This document shows, piece by piece, positions 1 through 12,399 of a stretch of 64,000 bases of DNA. The notes under the pieces were generated by a model. That model was given only the letters and a program-made list of their open reading frames with translations, was not told the DNA's origin and made no database searches. Each line of letters opens with the position of its first letter. Position 1 is the stretch's first letter. This DNA is from Chrysomallon squamiferum (Eukaryota > Mollusca > Gastropoda > Neomphalida > Peltospiridae): positions 7,302,794 to 7,366,793 of the forward strand of contig CM022667.1 of assembly GCA_012295275.1 (NCBI GenBank). Reading direction: 5' to 3'. A program made the translations under genes and the position numbers.

Positions 1-1074
1 TTTCCTATTTTTCTTTTTTCCTTTCCAATACTGAAATAATGCAACCAATTTTCCAAATTTATTTCAACTTTGTTAGGAAGACTTCATTATAATGCTTATG
101 ACATTAAGATAAAAAATATATTTTAAAAATCAATATAAAAATGATATTATTTTCAAGAAATTTAGAAAAACAAAATTTAGAAATTTAGAAAAACAAAAAC
201 AAAAACAATTAATAAATAAAGCAATAAAGTGTTTTAGAATACTTGTACTCTGATTTAATTATTTTAAAAAACAAATTTAAGTAATTGTTACTGAGATGAA
301 AACCTAAATTACAACCTTCTAAGCTGTAGATGTGTTTAGTGTTTTCACACATAAATGTCACACATAAAAAGCAGTGTACTAAGATGATGATAATGTGTTT
401 AAAAAATAGCTTTAATTAAGTCAAATATTTTCTGTCTGAAGAAAAATATTTAAAAATAAAAATAAAACAATAAAAAATAAATAAATAATAAATAAATAAT
501 AAATAAATAATAATAATAATAATAACAAGCACAGACAGCAGAATATATACCATGTATTTAAATTACTGGAGTACTTATTGTAATGGAAGTTAATGACTGA
601 AATGTACAGCATTATCTGACTTTGTTACTAGATTTATTTCTAAACTTTTCAGGTGAGTAAATACATTTACAGAATGAAGTGTGAGGTTGTCCATGCTGTG
701 GTTGTTGTCTCTGTAGCCAGGTGTAAGTCAGGTGAGACACAGGTAAACAAGGTGAATACACAAACAGTGGTGTGAAAATACACATGTGAATGTGTATCTG
801 TTTTATTTATTTACAAAGCAAGCAGACATGTGTCAGGTTTAATAGTTCTGACACACTTTGATGTATTTCATGTTTAATTATCTCAGTTATGTTTTGTTTT
901 TTCATTTTTTCTTCTTCTTCTTATTATTATTATTTTCTTTTTTTCACCATTCAGAATTATATTAAGTGAATTTATTAATGCTAACACAGAACTCTGCAGT
1001 TAAGAAAATTAAAGTAACAGTTATTACATTTATACCACTGAATGATCTAATCTTTCAAACAAATATGCTGATTA

Positions 1075-1430
1075 CAGATATATCAAATATATCAAACACA
1101 GACATATCAAATATAAATATATCAAAGAGAGATACATCAAATATAAATATATCAGAGATATATCAAATCTAAATATACCAGAGATATATCAAATAGAAAT
1201 ATATCAAACAGAAATATATCAAATATAAATATATCAGGGAGATATATCAAATAGAAATATATCAAACTGATATATCAAAAACAGATCAAATAGATATATT
1301 AAATATAAATATATATCACAGATATATCAAATACAACACGGATATATCAAATATAAATATATCAGAGATATATCAAACATACATCAAACACAGATATATC
1401 AAAAACAGATATATCAAGTATATCAGTGAA
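1075..1430. repeat. degenerate atatatcaa/ataaatatatcaga array
   Basis: Short AT-rich units based on atatatcaa with inserted ataaat, aga and aca blocks recur about 25 times in irregular spacing. Old, diverged array. Confidence 0.8.
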
Positions 1431-1841
1431 TCACTGAACAATTGATCTAGTGATCTTTCATGTAAGAATTCAAATTGAAATATTTTACAGGTTTTTGTTT
1501 CAGTTTATCTTAAACTGTCTAATTTTAGTTACAGTGGCACAGGTCCTGATGAAGACTTGTGGTATCTTGGTGTGAAGGAAAACACACTATGGTGTAAGTT
1601 GATGGATGCTTTACAAACCAAAACTTGACACTACACCAGATCTGTTCAGTCTGTGTGTCTGTCTGTCTGTGTTTGTTTTCATGTAAGATTAGTTCTAAGT
1701 TTAAAACAGAAATCTTGCTTTTCTTGTTTTACATTCTTTACTGCAGAAAACAAAAATACAGAAAGAAAATAAAAACAGTAAAGAAATATTGATAAAACAC
1801 TGTGGCTACTGCAGCAGATGAATCAATGTGAAGCTTGTTGA

Positions 1842-2505
1842 CAAGTCTAGAAACAAAAAGAAAAACAACATGGAACACATCTATCCTCAGTTGACAAATC
1901 AGTTCTAGAAACAAAGAGAAAAACAACATGGAACACATCTATCCTCAGTTGACAAGTCTAGAAACAAAGAGAAAAACAACATGGAACACATCTATCCTCA
2001 GTTGACAAGTCTAGAAACAAAGAGAAAAACAACATGGAACACATCTATCCTCAGTTGACAAGTCAGTTCTAGAAACAAAGAGAAAAACAACATGGAACAC
2101 ATCTATCCTCAGTTGACAAGTCTAGAAACAAAGAGAAAAACAACATGGAACACATCTATCCTCAGTTGACAAGTCTAGAAACAAAGAGAAAAACAACATG
2201 GAACACATCTATCCTCAGTTGACAAGTCAGTTCTAGAAACAAAGAGAAAAACAACATGGAACACATCTATCCTCAGTTGACAAGTCAGTTCTAGAAACAA
2301 AGAGAAAAACAACATGGAACACATCTATCCTCAGTTGACAAGTCTAGAAACAAAGAGAAAACAACATGGAACACATCTATCCTCAGTTGACAAGTCTAGA
2401 AACAAAGAGAAAAACAACATGGAACACATCTATCCTCAGTTGACAAGTCTAGAAACAAAGAGAAAAACAACATGGAACACATCTATCCTCAGTTGACAAG
2501 TCCCC
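1842..2505. repeat. 53/59-bp minisatellite
   Basis: About twelve nearly identical copies. The unit contains aacatggaacacatctatcc and cagttgacaagtctagaaac. Some copies carry a 6-bp insertion (agttct or similar after gtc), giving two unit lengths, 53 and 59 bp, interleaved. Confidence 0.95.
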
Positions 2506-3301
2506 TGCAAACTGAACTTCTCAACACTAGATACCAACCATAAATACTCATTTAACTTCTAACACACTAACATTATTTTATCTCTCAACAGACTAACAGA
2601 TAATACTAGATTATCTCTAACTAATCTAACACATTAACAGATAATACTAGATTATCTCTAACTAATATACTAAAACACTAACAAAAACTACAGTAACTCA
2701 TTTTCTATCGGATTAACAGGAACAGATATGGCTAGTTGTTCTCTCATATTCTATATCACTTACACACTAACAGAAAATACAGCTCTGAAGTTGATTAAAG
2801 GATATAATTCAACTGATGTCACTACATTTTAAATAAGTGAACTTGTGAGTAAGGAAAATCTAATTTGTGTAATAAAGGAACAGAAATTATCTTTTCAAAC
2901 AAAATAGTTTTTTAATTTATTTATTTCATTTTATTTTTAGTATTGTTTTTATTATTATTTGCTTGTTTTTTCTTTTATTGGTTATTTTTTTTTCTTTTCT
3001 GTTTTGTTGGGGCGGGTTGTGTTTCTTTGTCTGGTTGGTTTTTTGTCTGTTATGATAATTTACAAAAAAAAAAGAGTACAGGGGAATAAAGGGTTTTCTA
3101 TGTATCTGTTTATCACAATTATCATAACCTACACTGAACATTCTGTGAAATTACTCTAACAACACAAATGAGAAACAGTAGGTTTTTATTTTCCTGGGGA
3201 GAAAGTCTACATTCTGTATAAAAAGTAAGAGTCCTGCTGTTCAGTGATGCAGTCATTTATTCATCACCAAAACATCATCTCACTGCAGGCTGTGTCATTA
3301 C

Positions 3302-3395
3302 CAGGCATCGGCAATGTTGTTTCTGACAGTGGTGATACATGTGATCAGACACTGTTCCACTGACAACCTCTTCAGTTATAACATCACCTCCAGTG
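3302..3395 (-). CDS. nkd: candidate further naked cuticle exon
   Basis: This 94-nt open segment begins with one base that completes the AG left by the 4.1-kb exon as Ser. It then reads 31 codons in frame, TGGDVITEEVVSGTVSDH followed by MYHHCQKQHCRCL, to a gtaatg donor in phase 0. The acceptor is gattag, after a U-rich stretch. The intron to the previous exon would be only 342 bp. Phase agreement and the Tyr-His-His-Cys cluster are suggestive, because vertebrate NKD has a YHHC close to the ERRNH motif, although there it lies before that motif. The acceptor is only fair and I see no clear homology along the rest. It could be chance open sequence in the intron. Confidence 0.4.
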
Positions 3396-3737
3396 CTAAT
3401 CAGTAACTATAAAACACACAGTCTATTATGTTTTTGTATAATAGTCTTTCTGTAGGTATATCTGTGTGTTAAGCAATTACACACAGTCACAGCAAATCAC
3501 CATCAGATATAATAAATACATAAACTGAGAGATCACAGGCATTATTCTTCAGCTGGCTTACTGCTATTCTGACATGAATCCCACAACTACTTTAACAAGA
3601 CTACTGTGTTTGCTTAATGGAAAAGAACACTATAATGGTTTCCTTGTTGTCAACAAATTAGATTTTACTTTTTTTATCACATGATAAGTTTACCTGATTG
3701 TTTGATATTATTATATTATAAAGATGTTACAACTTAC
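3396..3737 (-). other. intron between the 4.1-kb exon and the candidate 3.3-kb exon
   Basis: 342 bp, AT-rich. No repeats or other signals are seen apart from the proposed splice sites at its ends. Confidence 0.4.
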
Positions 3738-4129
3738 CTGAGTTGCTTGATGTGATTACGTTCCATGTTCTCTTGGACAAGTTCCACTAACTGCTGCTGA
3801 TCCTCAGCACTAAGTTGATTCCTGTTCCTCACACAGTGACCTTCACCATGACCTGTCTCATTGTTACATTTGAGCACATTTCCTGTCAGATTGTTCAGTT
3901 TGGAGAACTGCCGCACTTTCACTGATTCTCTGGCAGAACAACTGTTTTTCACTTTGCTGTTCTCCTTGCCTTGCACTGCTGCTGTGATCGATGTTGCCTG
4001 TTGCAGCTGTATCTGTGTGTTATCCTGACCAACGGTCAAGCGCAGTTTTAGAGTCTTTGTGCCATTCTCTGGCAATTTTATGGAAGAACCAACAGCATCA
4101 TAGAGAGCCTTGAGCAAACTGGCTAGATC
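3738..4129 (-). CDS. nkd: naked cuticle homolog, EF-hand second helix and downstream conserved region
   Basis: This 392-nt exon holds 130 codons plus two bases. The acceptor is aaatttcag and the donor is gtaagtt. It opens DLASLLKALYDAVGSSIKLP: the final loop Asp and the exiting helix of the EF-hand. Next comes GTKTLKLRLTV, matching the conserved SKTLRVKLTV segment after the hand that helps bind Dishevelled in known homologs. The middle is a Gln/Ser/Asn-rich linker. Near the end is VQENMERNHIKQL, matching the vertebrate DENIERRNHYLDL motif. Without splicing the frame meets a TAA just past the donor, so the protein must continue in another exon. The usual His-rich C-terminus is not in this exon. 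Confidence 0.94.
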
Positions 4130-5894
4130 CTGAAATTTTAACAGTTGAAAAAATTATATCATTTAAATAAATATCATTTTATACATATCTTTAACTAATT
4201 AATTCCAATAATATGGCTATCCCAAAGTGTATAATGTCACCCATAAGTAAAATTTACCACTGCTAGGCAGTATTTACCAGATCTATATCCTCAGTAAAGA
4301 GCTAATACTGATATCTACAAACAGCGGGCATTAATCCTGTCAGTGTATCCTAACAGCAATGCATATGCTAAAAGAAAACAAACAAAATTAAAACAACAGT
4401 GAAAATAAATCTGTTCTTTATCTCTATCTTTATCTCTATCTATAATATTTTAAGAAAACAAGATGTATTTTAGACAGAACGGTTTATTGGAAATCTCTGT
4501 ACATTGAAATAACTGGGGAAGATACTTCATTATTTTCTACATAACATTATCAAACTACTTAATACTGTTTTCTATATCACTAAATATTATTTTCAATGTC
4601 GAAAATATTAAGGTATTAATATTTCTATGTTACACATGATACTTTTACTTTATAAGTTTAAATATATCAAAAGTATTTTCTCTGAAGAAAATATTAATAT
4701 ATTAGAAGTATTTTCAACATTTCAGTTATTAAGGTATTAAAATACATTTTCCCCATATTAAATATTAATATATTATAATTGTTTTCAAATATTAAGCAAT
4801 TAAATAATATTTTCTATATAACAAATATTAATAAATTAAAATTAATTTAAAATATTAAGTTATTAAATAATATTTCTACATAACAAATATAAATAATTAT
4901 AATTATTTTCTAATACTAAATATTTTCTACTTATTAGATATATTTTTTTGTATCATAGATATTCTGAAGAAAATAAAACTGAAACCTGATCACTTCTGCA
5001 CTGCTGAGGAAAGAAAACATGATGAGACTGCTAGATGTTAGTAAAGGGCAGGTTTCCCAGGAAACAGATTGTTTGAACTAGTGTGTGGGTTGTAACTAAA
5101 GGGTATTCTGCTTAGTTATGCTGCCATATTATTGTAAACCACCTGCATCACACATCAGCAATGGACATTTAATCTTGTTTCTGAAATTGTGAAAACTTTC
5201 TTGAAATTTTGTTTTCATCTCCACTTCCAGTCAGAAAACGTGTGACACCTGTACAAGGAATGAGTTGAAGGTTTTTGGTTGTAAAGATGAAGGAGATCAT
5301 GTAATGTGGATATGTTGAGCTGGTTGAAAGAATCATGGAAACTGAGAATACTCAGTCTTATTGATTGATTTACTTGATAATCATCATCATTAAAACTTTA
5401 AGAATATTTTTCTTGAAAACTGTCAGTTTCTAACACTTTCAAGTTTGAAAATAAACAAGAAAGAAATCAAAGAATGGAAATCAAAATTCATATTAGTTCA
5501 GTTTCTCTCTAATATGTAACATTAATACAAATTATTAACACATTTCAAATCAAGAAACGCCTAAGTCAAAGTAAGATAATTTGAAAAGATTTTGTGTGTT
5601 ACAGAAACAAAGTTTATGTATCAGAGTGATCTTTCTTATGTTGACTGATTACATTTGATTTATCTGCACCTTGCAGCTGTTTCCGTGGTGATAAACGTCA
5701 GTCTGATAGTCACGATCACCTGACTGGCAAATCACAGAAAACTTCCTGTATTAGAATCAGAAACTGAGACAAGAATTTCCCCTCATCTTCCCACTGGCAG
5801 CATACCTGATAAAACCATACAGCTTTGATTACAACATCAGCAGCAACACACTTACAACAAGTTACAACCAAATGAACATACAACATCAACATAG

Positions 5895-6146
5895 ATTTGC
5901 TGAATACTGACAACCATAACAAACCAAGTTTTACATTTGCTGAATACTGACAACCATAACAAACCAAGTTTTACATTTGCTGAATACTGACAACCATAAC
6001 AAACCAAGTTTTACATTTGCTGAATACTGACAACCATAACAAACCAAGTTTTACATTTGCTGAATACTGACAACCATAACAAACCAATTTTTACATTTGC
6101 TGAATGCTGACAACCATAACAAACCAATTTTTACATTTGCTGAATA
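5895..6146. repeat. 40-bp minisatellite
   Basis: About six copies of a 40-bp unit containing tgctgaatactgacaacc and aaccaagttttacatt. Copies are nearly identical, with substitutions mainly in the last two. Confidence 0.92.
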
Positions 6147-6551
6147 TGTCAACAATATCATCAAAATATATCAGATCCAGATTTGCTGAGTATGAAAATC
6201 ATATTATCATAAAAGATTTCTCGATTTTATGAATACTGTGTAACAGGGTAACACAGTGACACTGTAACAGGGTGACACTGTAACATGGAAAATGTGAAGT
6301 TGATAAAAATGTCACTTGGATACAGTGCGTACTGTAGAGGTGGGCTGACATATTGAAATACTCAGAGAGAGAAATTGGGGAAGATATAAAAATATAAAAA
6401 AAATGGAAAAGAGATTAGTTCACAAAACAAATATAGGGCTATTTAATGCGTCTATAAAAATGTTTTAAAATTTACTGATGGACCAGTAACAAAAATAAAC
6501 TGGTTTCAGTTCCACTGAAGGTCTGTGTATTTACATTAGATAGAACTTCAG

Positions 6552-6564
6552 GGGTCAAAGGTCA
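6552..6564 (+). promoter_or_regulatory. DR1 nuclear-receptor-type motif
   Basis: GGGTCAAAGGTCA is a direct repeat of the AGGTCA-type half-site with one-base spacing, of the HNF4/RXR type. One of five such sites in the window. Confidence 0.3.
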
Positions 6565-7033
6565 TGCCACAAACAAATCTCCACTTCAAAAGACTTCCAA
6601 TAGCATTCCACAGAAGCCATATAGTTAATTTACCTACAAACTACCTACATGTGCCAGTAATAAGACAAACTTTCATCTGTGTTTGTATTTACACCATACA
6701 GTGGTAAACAAAATTAACATAGCCATCTTGTATCAGCACATCAAATAACTAATCACATAACAACCATGACAGCCATTTAACATAGCTCAAAACTAATTAG
6801 CACAGCATTATAAAAGTCATAATTAAAACTGACTGATACAACACAACTGTAATTAAAAATAATTAACATAATACAATTAATATTTTGAACTAATTAACAC
6901 AAGACTCTTCACAACCAAAATTAATTGACATAACAATAATTAAAACTAATTAATACAACAAAACACAGATGATAATTAAAACAGTATTAATTATAACCAG
7001 ATATAAAAATATGATGTTGTTTGTGTTGAAACG

Positions 7034-7034
<1 letters not shown>

Positions 7035-7080
<46 letters not shown>
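7035..7080. repeat. (CA)n microsatellite
   Basis: Pure CA dinucleotide tract. In the minus-strand transcript it is a UG repeat. Confidence 0.97.
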
Positions 7081-7082
<2 letters not shown>

Positions 7083-7365
7083 CAAGCAATAAACACTGCA
7101 CTGTGTTATTTCAAATAGTTAAAACTTCTATCAGTAATCAAAACAAGAAATGCGACACACTGAAAATTCTAACACACATTCTGCAAAAATGACTGGTGAA
7201 AGTGGATGTCAACAAAACATTATCTTTCACTGTAATATTACAATATTAGATCAACTTGTGTAATAAAACACACAATATTCTGTAATTAAATGTTTCAGCT
7301 AATTAAACAAACAATAAGAAACAGACACAAAGATACAGACTCATTTGCAGTCAATTTCAGATGCA

Positions 7366-7368
<3 letters not shown>

Positions 7369-7409
<41 letters not shown>
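7369..7409. repeat. (CA)n microsatellite
   Basis: Pure CA tract followed by degenerate acacaaaca sequence to about 7480. Confidence 0.97.
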
Positions 7410-7413
<4 letters not shown>

Positions 7414-7912
7414 AGAACATAAAAACACACAGAAATACATTCACACACAAACAAACACATAAAAACAAACACACACCCACAAACATATAACTAGTATATC
7501 TAAAAATGTATGTGTGAAAAAAGCATTATTTATTTATGTGAGACTATGAATTTCCATAAATGTCTAATTAAACAGTTAAAAAGAAAATTTCACATTTTCA
7601 TCACCTTCCTTTTCTAATTACTGAAATACATAGAAAAGAAACATAACAGAGGTAAAACAAAAAAAAAGAAGAAAGAAAACTAAAGAGGAAAAAGAACATC
7701 CATCAGAGGGCAAAAAGAAAAACAAAGTGACAAATATAATTAATCCATTAAAAACAATTTCACTGCCTATCTTGACAGTTTCTTGTAAAATATTTGTGAT
7801 CTGTGTCAAACAAAAACTGTAATATCTTTTACAGACCAACTTCAGATAAACATTGCTTCTTTCACCTACTGGCCTGCATCCAGAGTTTATATATAGACAT
7901 AGACATAGACAG

Positions 7913-8024
<112 letters not shown>

Positions 8025-8147
8025 AAAACTGATAAATAATCATTCACTCATCAGATTCAACCAAAGTAATTTGAGAATCACTTGAAACCCTCTTTCCTCT
8101 AAGAACAGTCACCAGGGATTTCCCAGAATTCATTTGTCAAATCTTAC

Positions 8148-8249
8148 CTCTTTAGTTATCCTCCCGTGGCCATCAAAGTCGTACAGAGTAAACGACCATT
8201 CCTGCTTGGAATTTTCTGACCCCTCAAACTGCACACCACATTCAAATTC
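8148..8249 (-). CDS. nkd: naked cuticle homolog, EF-hand exon (first part)
   Basis: This 102-nt exon is exactly 34 codons, with phase 0 on both sides. The acceptor is ttgcag and the donor is gtaagat. It starts EFECGVQFEG and continues SKQEWSFTLYDFDGHGRI-TKE. This is the diagnostic block of the Naked cuticle family (vertebrate form QEWTFTLYDFDNNGKVTRED). It contains the entering helix and eleven of the twelve EF-hand loop positions; the twelfth (Asp) is the first codon of the next exon. Loop position 5 is His where calcium-binding hands usually have Asp, Asn or Ser. The fly protein also has His here and is reported to bind zinc, so altered metal preference is plausible. In the family this hand binds Dishevelled and lowers canonical Wnt signalling. 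Because the exon is symmetric and a multiple of three, skipping it would keep the frame while removing the domain core. Confidence 0.95.
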
Positions 8250-8465
8250 CTGCAATATCAATAAAATAAATTTATTATTATTTAAAACCAGGAGAGAAAT
8301 TTACAACACAGAAGCAGATGAGATAGTGTGTTTGTGTGAAGAACAATATCTGTGTGTGGGTGAAATGAAGCAGAACTCTTAAGATGAAGAGAACATTAAA
8401 AATGCAAACGATCCTGCAGGAGTTACATCTGGTTCACAATTAGCCTCTGCTGTGTGAGTGCATGT

Positions 8466-8478
8466 TGACCTCTGACCT
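8466..8478 (-). promoter_or_regulatory. DR1 nuclear-receptor-type motif
   Basis: The minus strand reads AGGTCAGAGGTCA, two perfect half-sites with one-base spacing, about 220 bp from the EF-hand exon. Confidence 0.3.
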
Positions 8479-9518
8479 GACATAACAGTAACTCACAGTA
8501 TCATCTTCCCACCCTCCACACTCACTCACCCACCACCACTACACTATTCTCTGTCAGAATTAATATTTTAATTATCACTACACATTATCTAAAATATGTA
8601 TGTCAGTTTTAAACTTTTTGTTTCTTTTAACAATGCACATTTATAAATTTGTTCACACAAACAATGGTTATTCTAACAGCTCATATTTGAAAGTTGCAAT
8701 GAAACCAGTCAAGTCGCTCGATGAGTCAGTCTGTCCATTCACTGACAAACATCATCATTTCTGACACCTTCCCTGCTGAGAGACTTTCTATAAAATATCC
8801 ACTTCACCAATAATTCGCTGAATCCATCCAAGAGAAAACTCAACCATTAAATTATCATTTTGTCTGGCATGGTGGAAATGATCGTAAAAGCCATTGAGAA
8901 ACTTGATCAACAATAACCAGCACTTTAACTGAATATCACGTAATTACATCAGTGTCAGAAAAATCAATAATAAAAAAAAATTATTGTTCAACATCAGTTC
9001 AATGGAAAATAATAATATTGATATTTTTTCTTTCAATTTTTCTGTTCATTCATTCAATCATGCATTTAATTATTATTTTTATTTAAGACTATAAATTTAT
9101 TTTTTAATTTCTGTAGAGACAAAATGTAGACAGTTATTTGATTTCTTTATCTTTAAATTTTTAATCATCTCATTAGATTAAACATGTATTCTCAGTAGAG
9201 AGACAGTTAAATTAAATGTAACATGAATGAATGAAAAAAAAAAGATAATAATCTAAAGATTACAGAGAATAATGAGGAATGGAAGGTAAAAAGGGAAAAA
9301 AGGAGGACTCAAGGAATATTTTATTTAAGAATTGAACACATTTTTAATCAATATTTTCATGTTATCAGACATCTAAAAAGACAATTTATTACAGACATCC
9401 AACACAGATAATAGCAAACTTTTGTCTTAGCAGCAAAAATCTCTCATAGGTATCTTTTAATAGCCAGAATACAAAACACTAAACTGAAATGTCATTTCTA
9501 ACCATTAGACTTTGTCAG

Positions 9519-9610
9519 AACACACACACAGACACAATCAGACATACATACAGAAACACACACACATACAGACACACACATACAATCAGACATACATACA
9601 GAAACACAAA

Positions 9611-9649
<39 letters not shown>

Positions 9650-9690
9650 TGCATAAACACACACAAACAGACAGACACACACTCTGAGTA
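9519..9690. repeat. CA-rich microsatellite field
   Basis: Imperfect CA with acatacag and acacaatcagacatac repeats; a pure CA core is at about 9614-9645. Confidence 0.92.
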
Positions 9691-10550
9691 TAATGGATTA
9701 ACATGTTTATTACTCACTGTAACACATATATAAAATGGCTGCAAAAACAACTTAGTCATCAAACTACTGGCTTTAAAACATCCACTACCTTTTAACTTGC
9801 AAACACTAATAAACAAAAACAAATATATTTCTTTGTTCACTATCACTATCATTCTTTTCTTTTTTTAAAAAGTGTTAGATAAAATGTTTCATACAAAACT
9901 GTACAGACATAATAAGTTAATTTTCTATGTTCATTAAAATGTTGCGTAAGGCACATGAATAGCCATAAATATCCTTCTTTTCTTTCTAACACTTTTATCA
10001 GGTGAAAAGTCTTTTAACAATGCTGAAAAATAAATGATGTAAGTTTATAACAAAATCAGAAAAAAAAATCTTTAAGAGTGTAGAAAATTCATCAGCAAAA
10101 CAAAGTATATAAAAATAAATGATATTTTTTAATCATGTAAAGTTAACGCACATGAAACTAATATGATGTTTTCAACTATATACAGTCTAATGTTTTTACA
10201 TTCAGTGCAGCAATTTTTATTACTTGTATGTTTCTTTGAAATTTTAATTCTTATCATAATAATCATATTTTCATTTTTCATGCTTGCCTTTTTTTTTTTT
10301 TTTTTTTAAATTTCATCTCAAGTTTTTCTTTTGATCATTAAAAACAAACTGTGAAATCTTCAAAGAACAAGATTGTTTTATGTAACACATGTCTCATCTG
10401 CATATCTTTTAATGTTTTCACTTTCAAACCACATATCAAAAATATTAAACATTTAGCAAAGTTATAAAAAGTCTTTGAAATGTTAAAAAGAGACAAGATA
10501 TTTATTACTGATAATCAATGTGATGCATAAAAACAGCCTTTGTCCAACTT

Positions 10551-11458
10551 CCAAGTCTCACATCTTTACATTTATATACTCAGTATCTTACAACTTTGTA
10601 TCCTCAGTGTATCTTACAACTTTGTATTCTCAGTGTATCTGACTTTACATTTATATACTCAGTATCTTACAACTTTGTATCCATGTTGTATCTAACTTTA
10701 CATTTATATACTCAGTATTTTACAACTTTGTATCCTCAGTGTATCTGACTTTACATTTATATACTCAGTATCTTACAACTTTGTATCCTCAGTGTATCTT
10801 ACAACTTTGTATTCTCAGTGTATCTGACTTTACATTTATATACTCAGTATCTTACAACTTTGTATCCATGTTGTATCTAACTTTACATTTATATACTCAG
10901 TATTTTACAACTTTGTATCCTCAGTGTATCTTACAACTTTGTATCCATGTTGTATCTGACTTTACATTTATATACTCAGTATCTTACAACTTTGTATCCT
11001 CAGTGTATCTTACAACTTTGTATTCCTAGTGTATCTAACTTTACATTTATATACTCAGTATTTTACAACTTTGTATCCTCAGTGTATCTTACAACTTTGT
11101 ATCCATGTTGTATCTGACTTTACATTTATATACTCAGTATCTTACAACTTTGTATCCTCAGTGTATCTTACAACTTTGTATTCCTAGTGTATCTAACTTT
11201 ACATTTATATACTCAGTATTTTACAACTTTGTATACTCAGTGTATCTTACAACTTTGTATTCCTAGTGTATCTAACTTTACATTTATATACTCAGTATTT
11301 TACAACTTTGTATTCCTAGTGTATCTAACTTTACATTTATATACTCAGTATTTTACAACTTTGTATACTCAGTGTATCTTACAACTTTGTATTCCTAGTG
11401 TATCTGAATTTACACTGATATACTCACTATATCTTGCATCTTTACATTCATATACTTG
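10551..11458. repeat. higher-order minisatellite, tttgtatcctcagtgtatct type
   Basis: Two related modules alternate. One contains ctttacatttatatactcag and the other cttacaactttgtatcctca. Copies of the second vary in the tail (cctcagtg, ccatgttg, tcctagtg), giving a nested pattern over about 900 bp. Confidence 0.93.
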
Positions 11459-11477
11459 ATGTGTCTGAGAATTTTCC

Positions 11478-11504
11478 ATATATATATATATATATATATA
11501 TATA
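11478..11504. repeat. (TA)n microsatellite
   Basis: Pure AT alternation directly after the 10.55-11.46 kb array. Confidence 0.95.
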
Positions 11505-12399
11505 CTCAATGTTTGACAACTGTACATTTGTAGAAAAGTAGAAAATGTTTTTACAAGATACATAAGATTGTTCTGATTGGGAGCTGTGAACTGAACCTGT
11601 AATTAGTTATATAAAACATAAATAAATACTTAAATAGTATTTTAATTAACCTGATGTCCAAGTCAAGTCATTTTTAACTTCATTTGACTTTTGTTTTCTT
11701 TTTTTATGACCAGTGGGGACAATTGTTTTGATCAAATTGACATATATTATATTGAAATAGTGATAATGTAAAAATTTACTTGTGAATTTATTTAACTGAG
11801 TTATAATACATTAGTTAGTTTTACTTACTTTGCCCTGCTGTGTTTTATATCTCTTCATTTTAACCTCCATCTTTTCTAAACTGTAAAATCTATAAACACC
11901 ACCTCTACCATTCTCAGTGTGCATCATTAAAACTGATATTTAAAACTAGCCCCAACTTAGAGACATAAAAAGTAGAAATAAAAAGAAAGAAGTATTGATT
12001 AATCTGTAACAGTGCGGTTACACCTGTGTTCTAATTCAGTGTGTTTTCAAAACAAGCCTAAGTGTATGTCAGAGTAAGTGACTGGGGATTAATGTCAGGT
12101 ACAGAATTAACCTGCCTGTTACCTCAGTTAATTAAAAGATTACCTTCATTAAGTGCAGCCTTTTGAAGGATTTGTGGTAATTTGTAATTAACATCACATT
12201 GACTTTTTTTTAATGTGAAAGAAATTCCAGTGTTAACAAGGTTTTTTTTTTTTTACATGTTATATGCAAGTATTAATAAAAAAAACATTTTACTTAACTA
12301 AAACTGAGCTTTTATTTTCAGGATTATCCTGTAAAAACCTGACAATTTCCAGGTTTTGTTTGATTCTGTACTGTGCAATCTATGTACAGTAACTATTTA

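Larger units (their letters stand above)
1..3301. other. intron or 3' region, no recognised gene
   Basis: AT-rich sequence below the last candidate exon. It holds an atatatcaa-type array, a 53/59-bp minisatellite and, at 2590-2670, two copies of an aacagataatactagatt-containing unit. A minus-strand open stretch at 612-710 with a fair acceptor is noted under rejected items. Otherwise nothing is seen. Confidence 0.6.

Noticed and set aside
612-710. Minus-strand open stretch after a fair acceptor (ctacag), beginning RQQPQHGQPHTSF
   Set aside because: Phase would fit after the candidate 3.3-kb exon and it ends in a stop after 32 codons, but there is no homology to the expected His-rich C-terminus and the acceptor is unremarkable. 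Kept only as a possibility.
1530-1675. Plus-strand stretch resembling an exon (ggtcctgatgaagacttg with a nearby gtgtaagt)
   Set aside because: Open for about 30 codons only; the cctgatgaag motif is common in dispersed repeats and no protein family is recognised.
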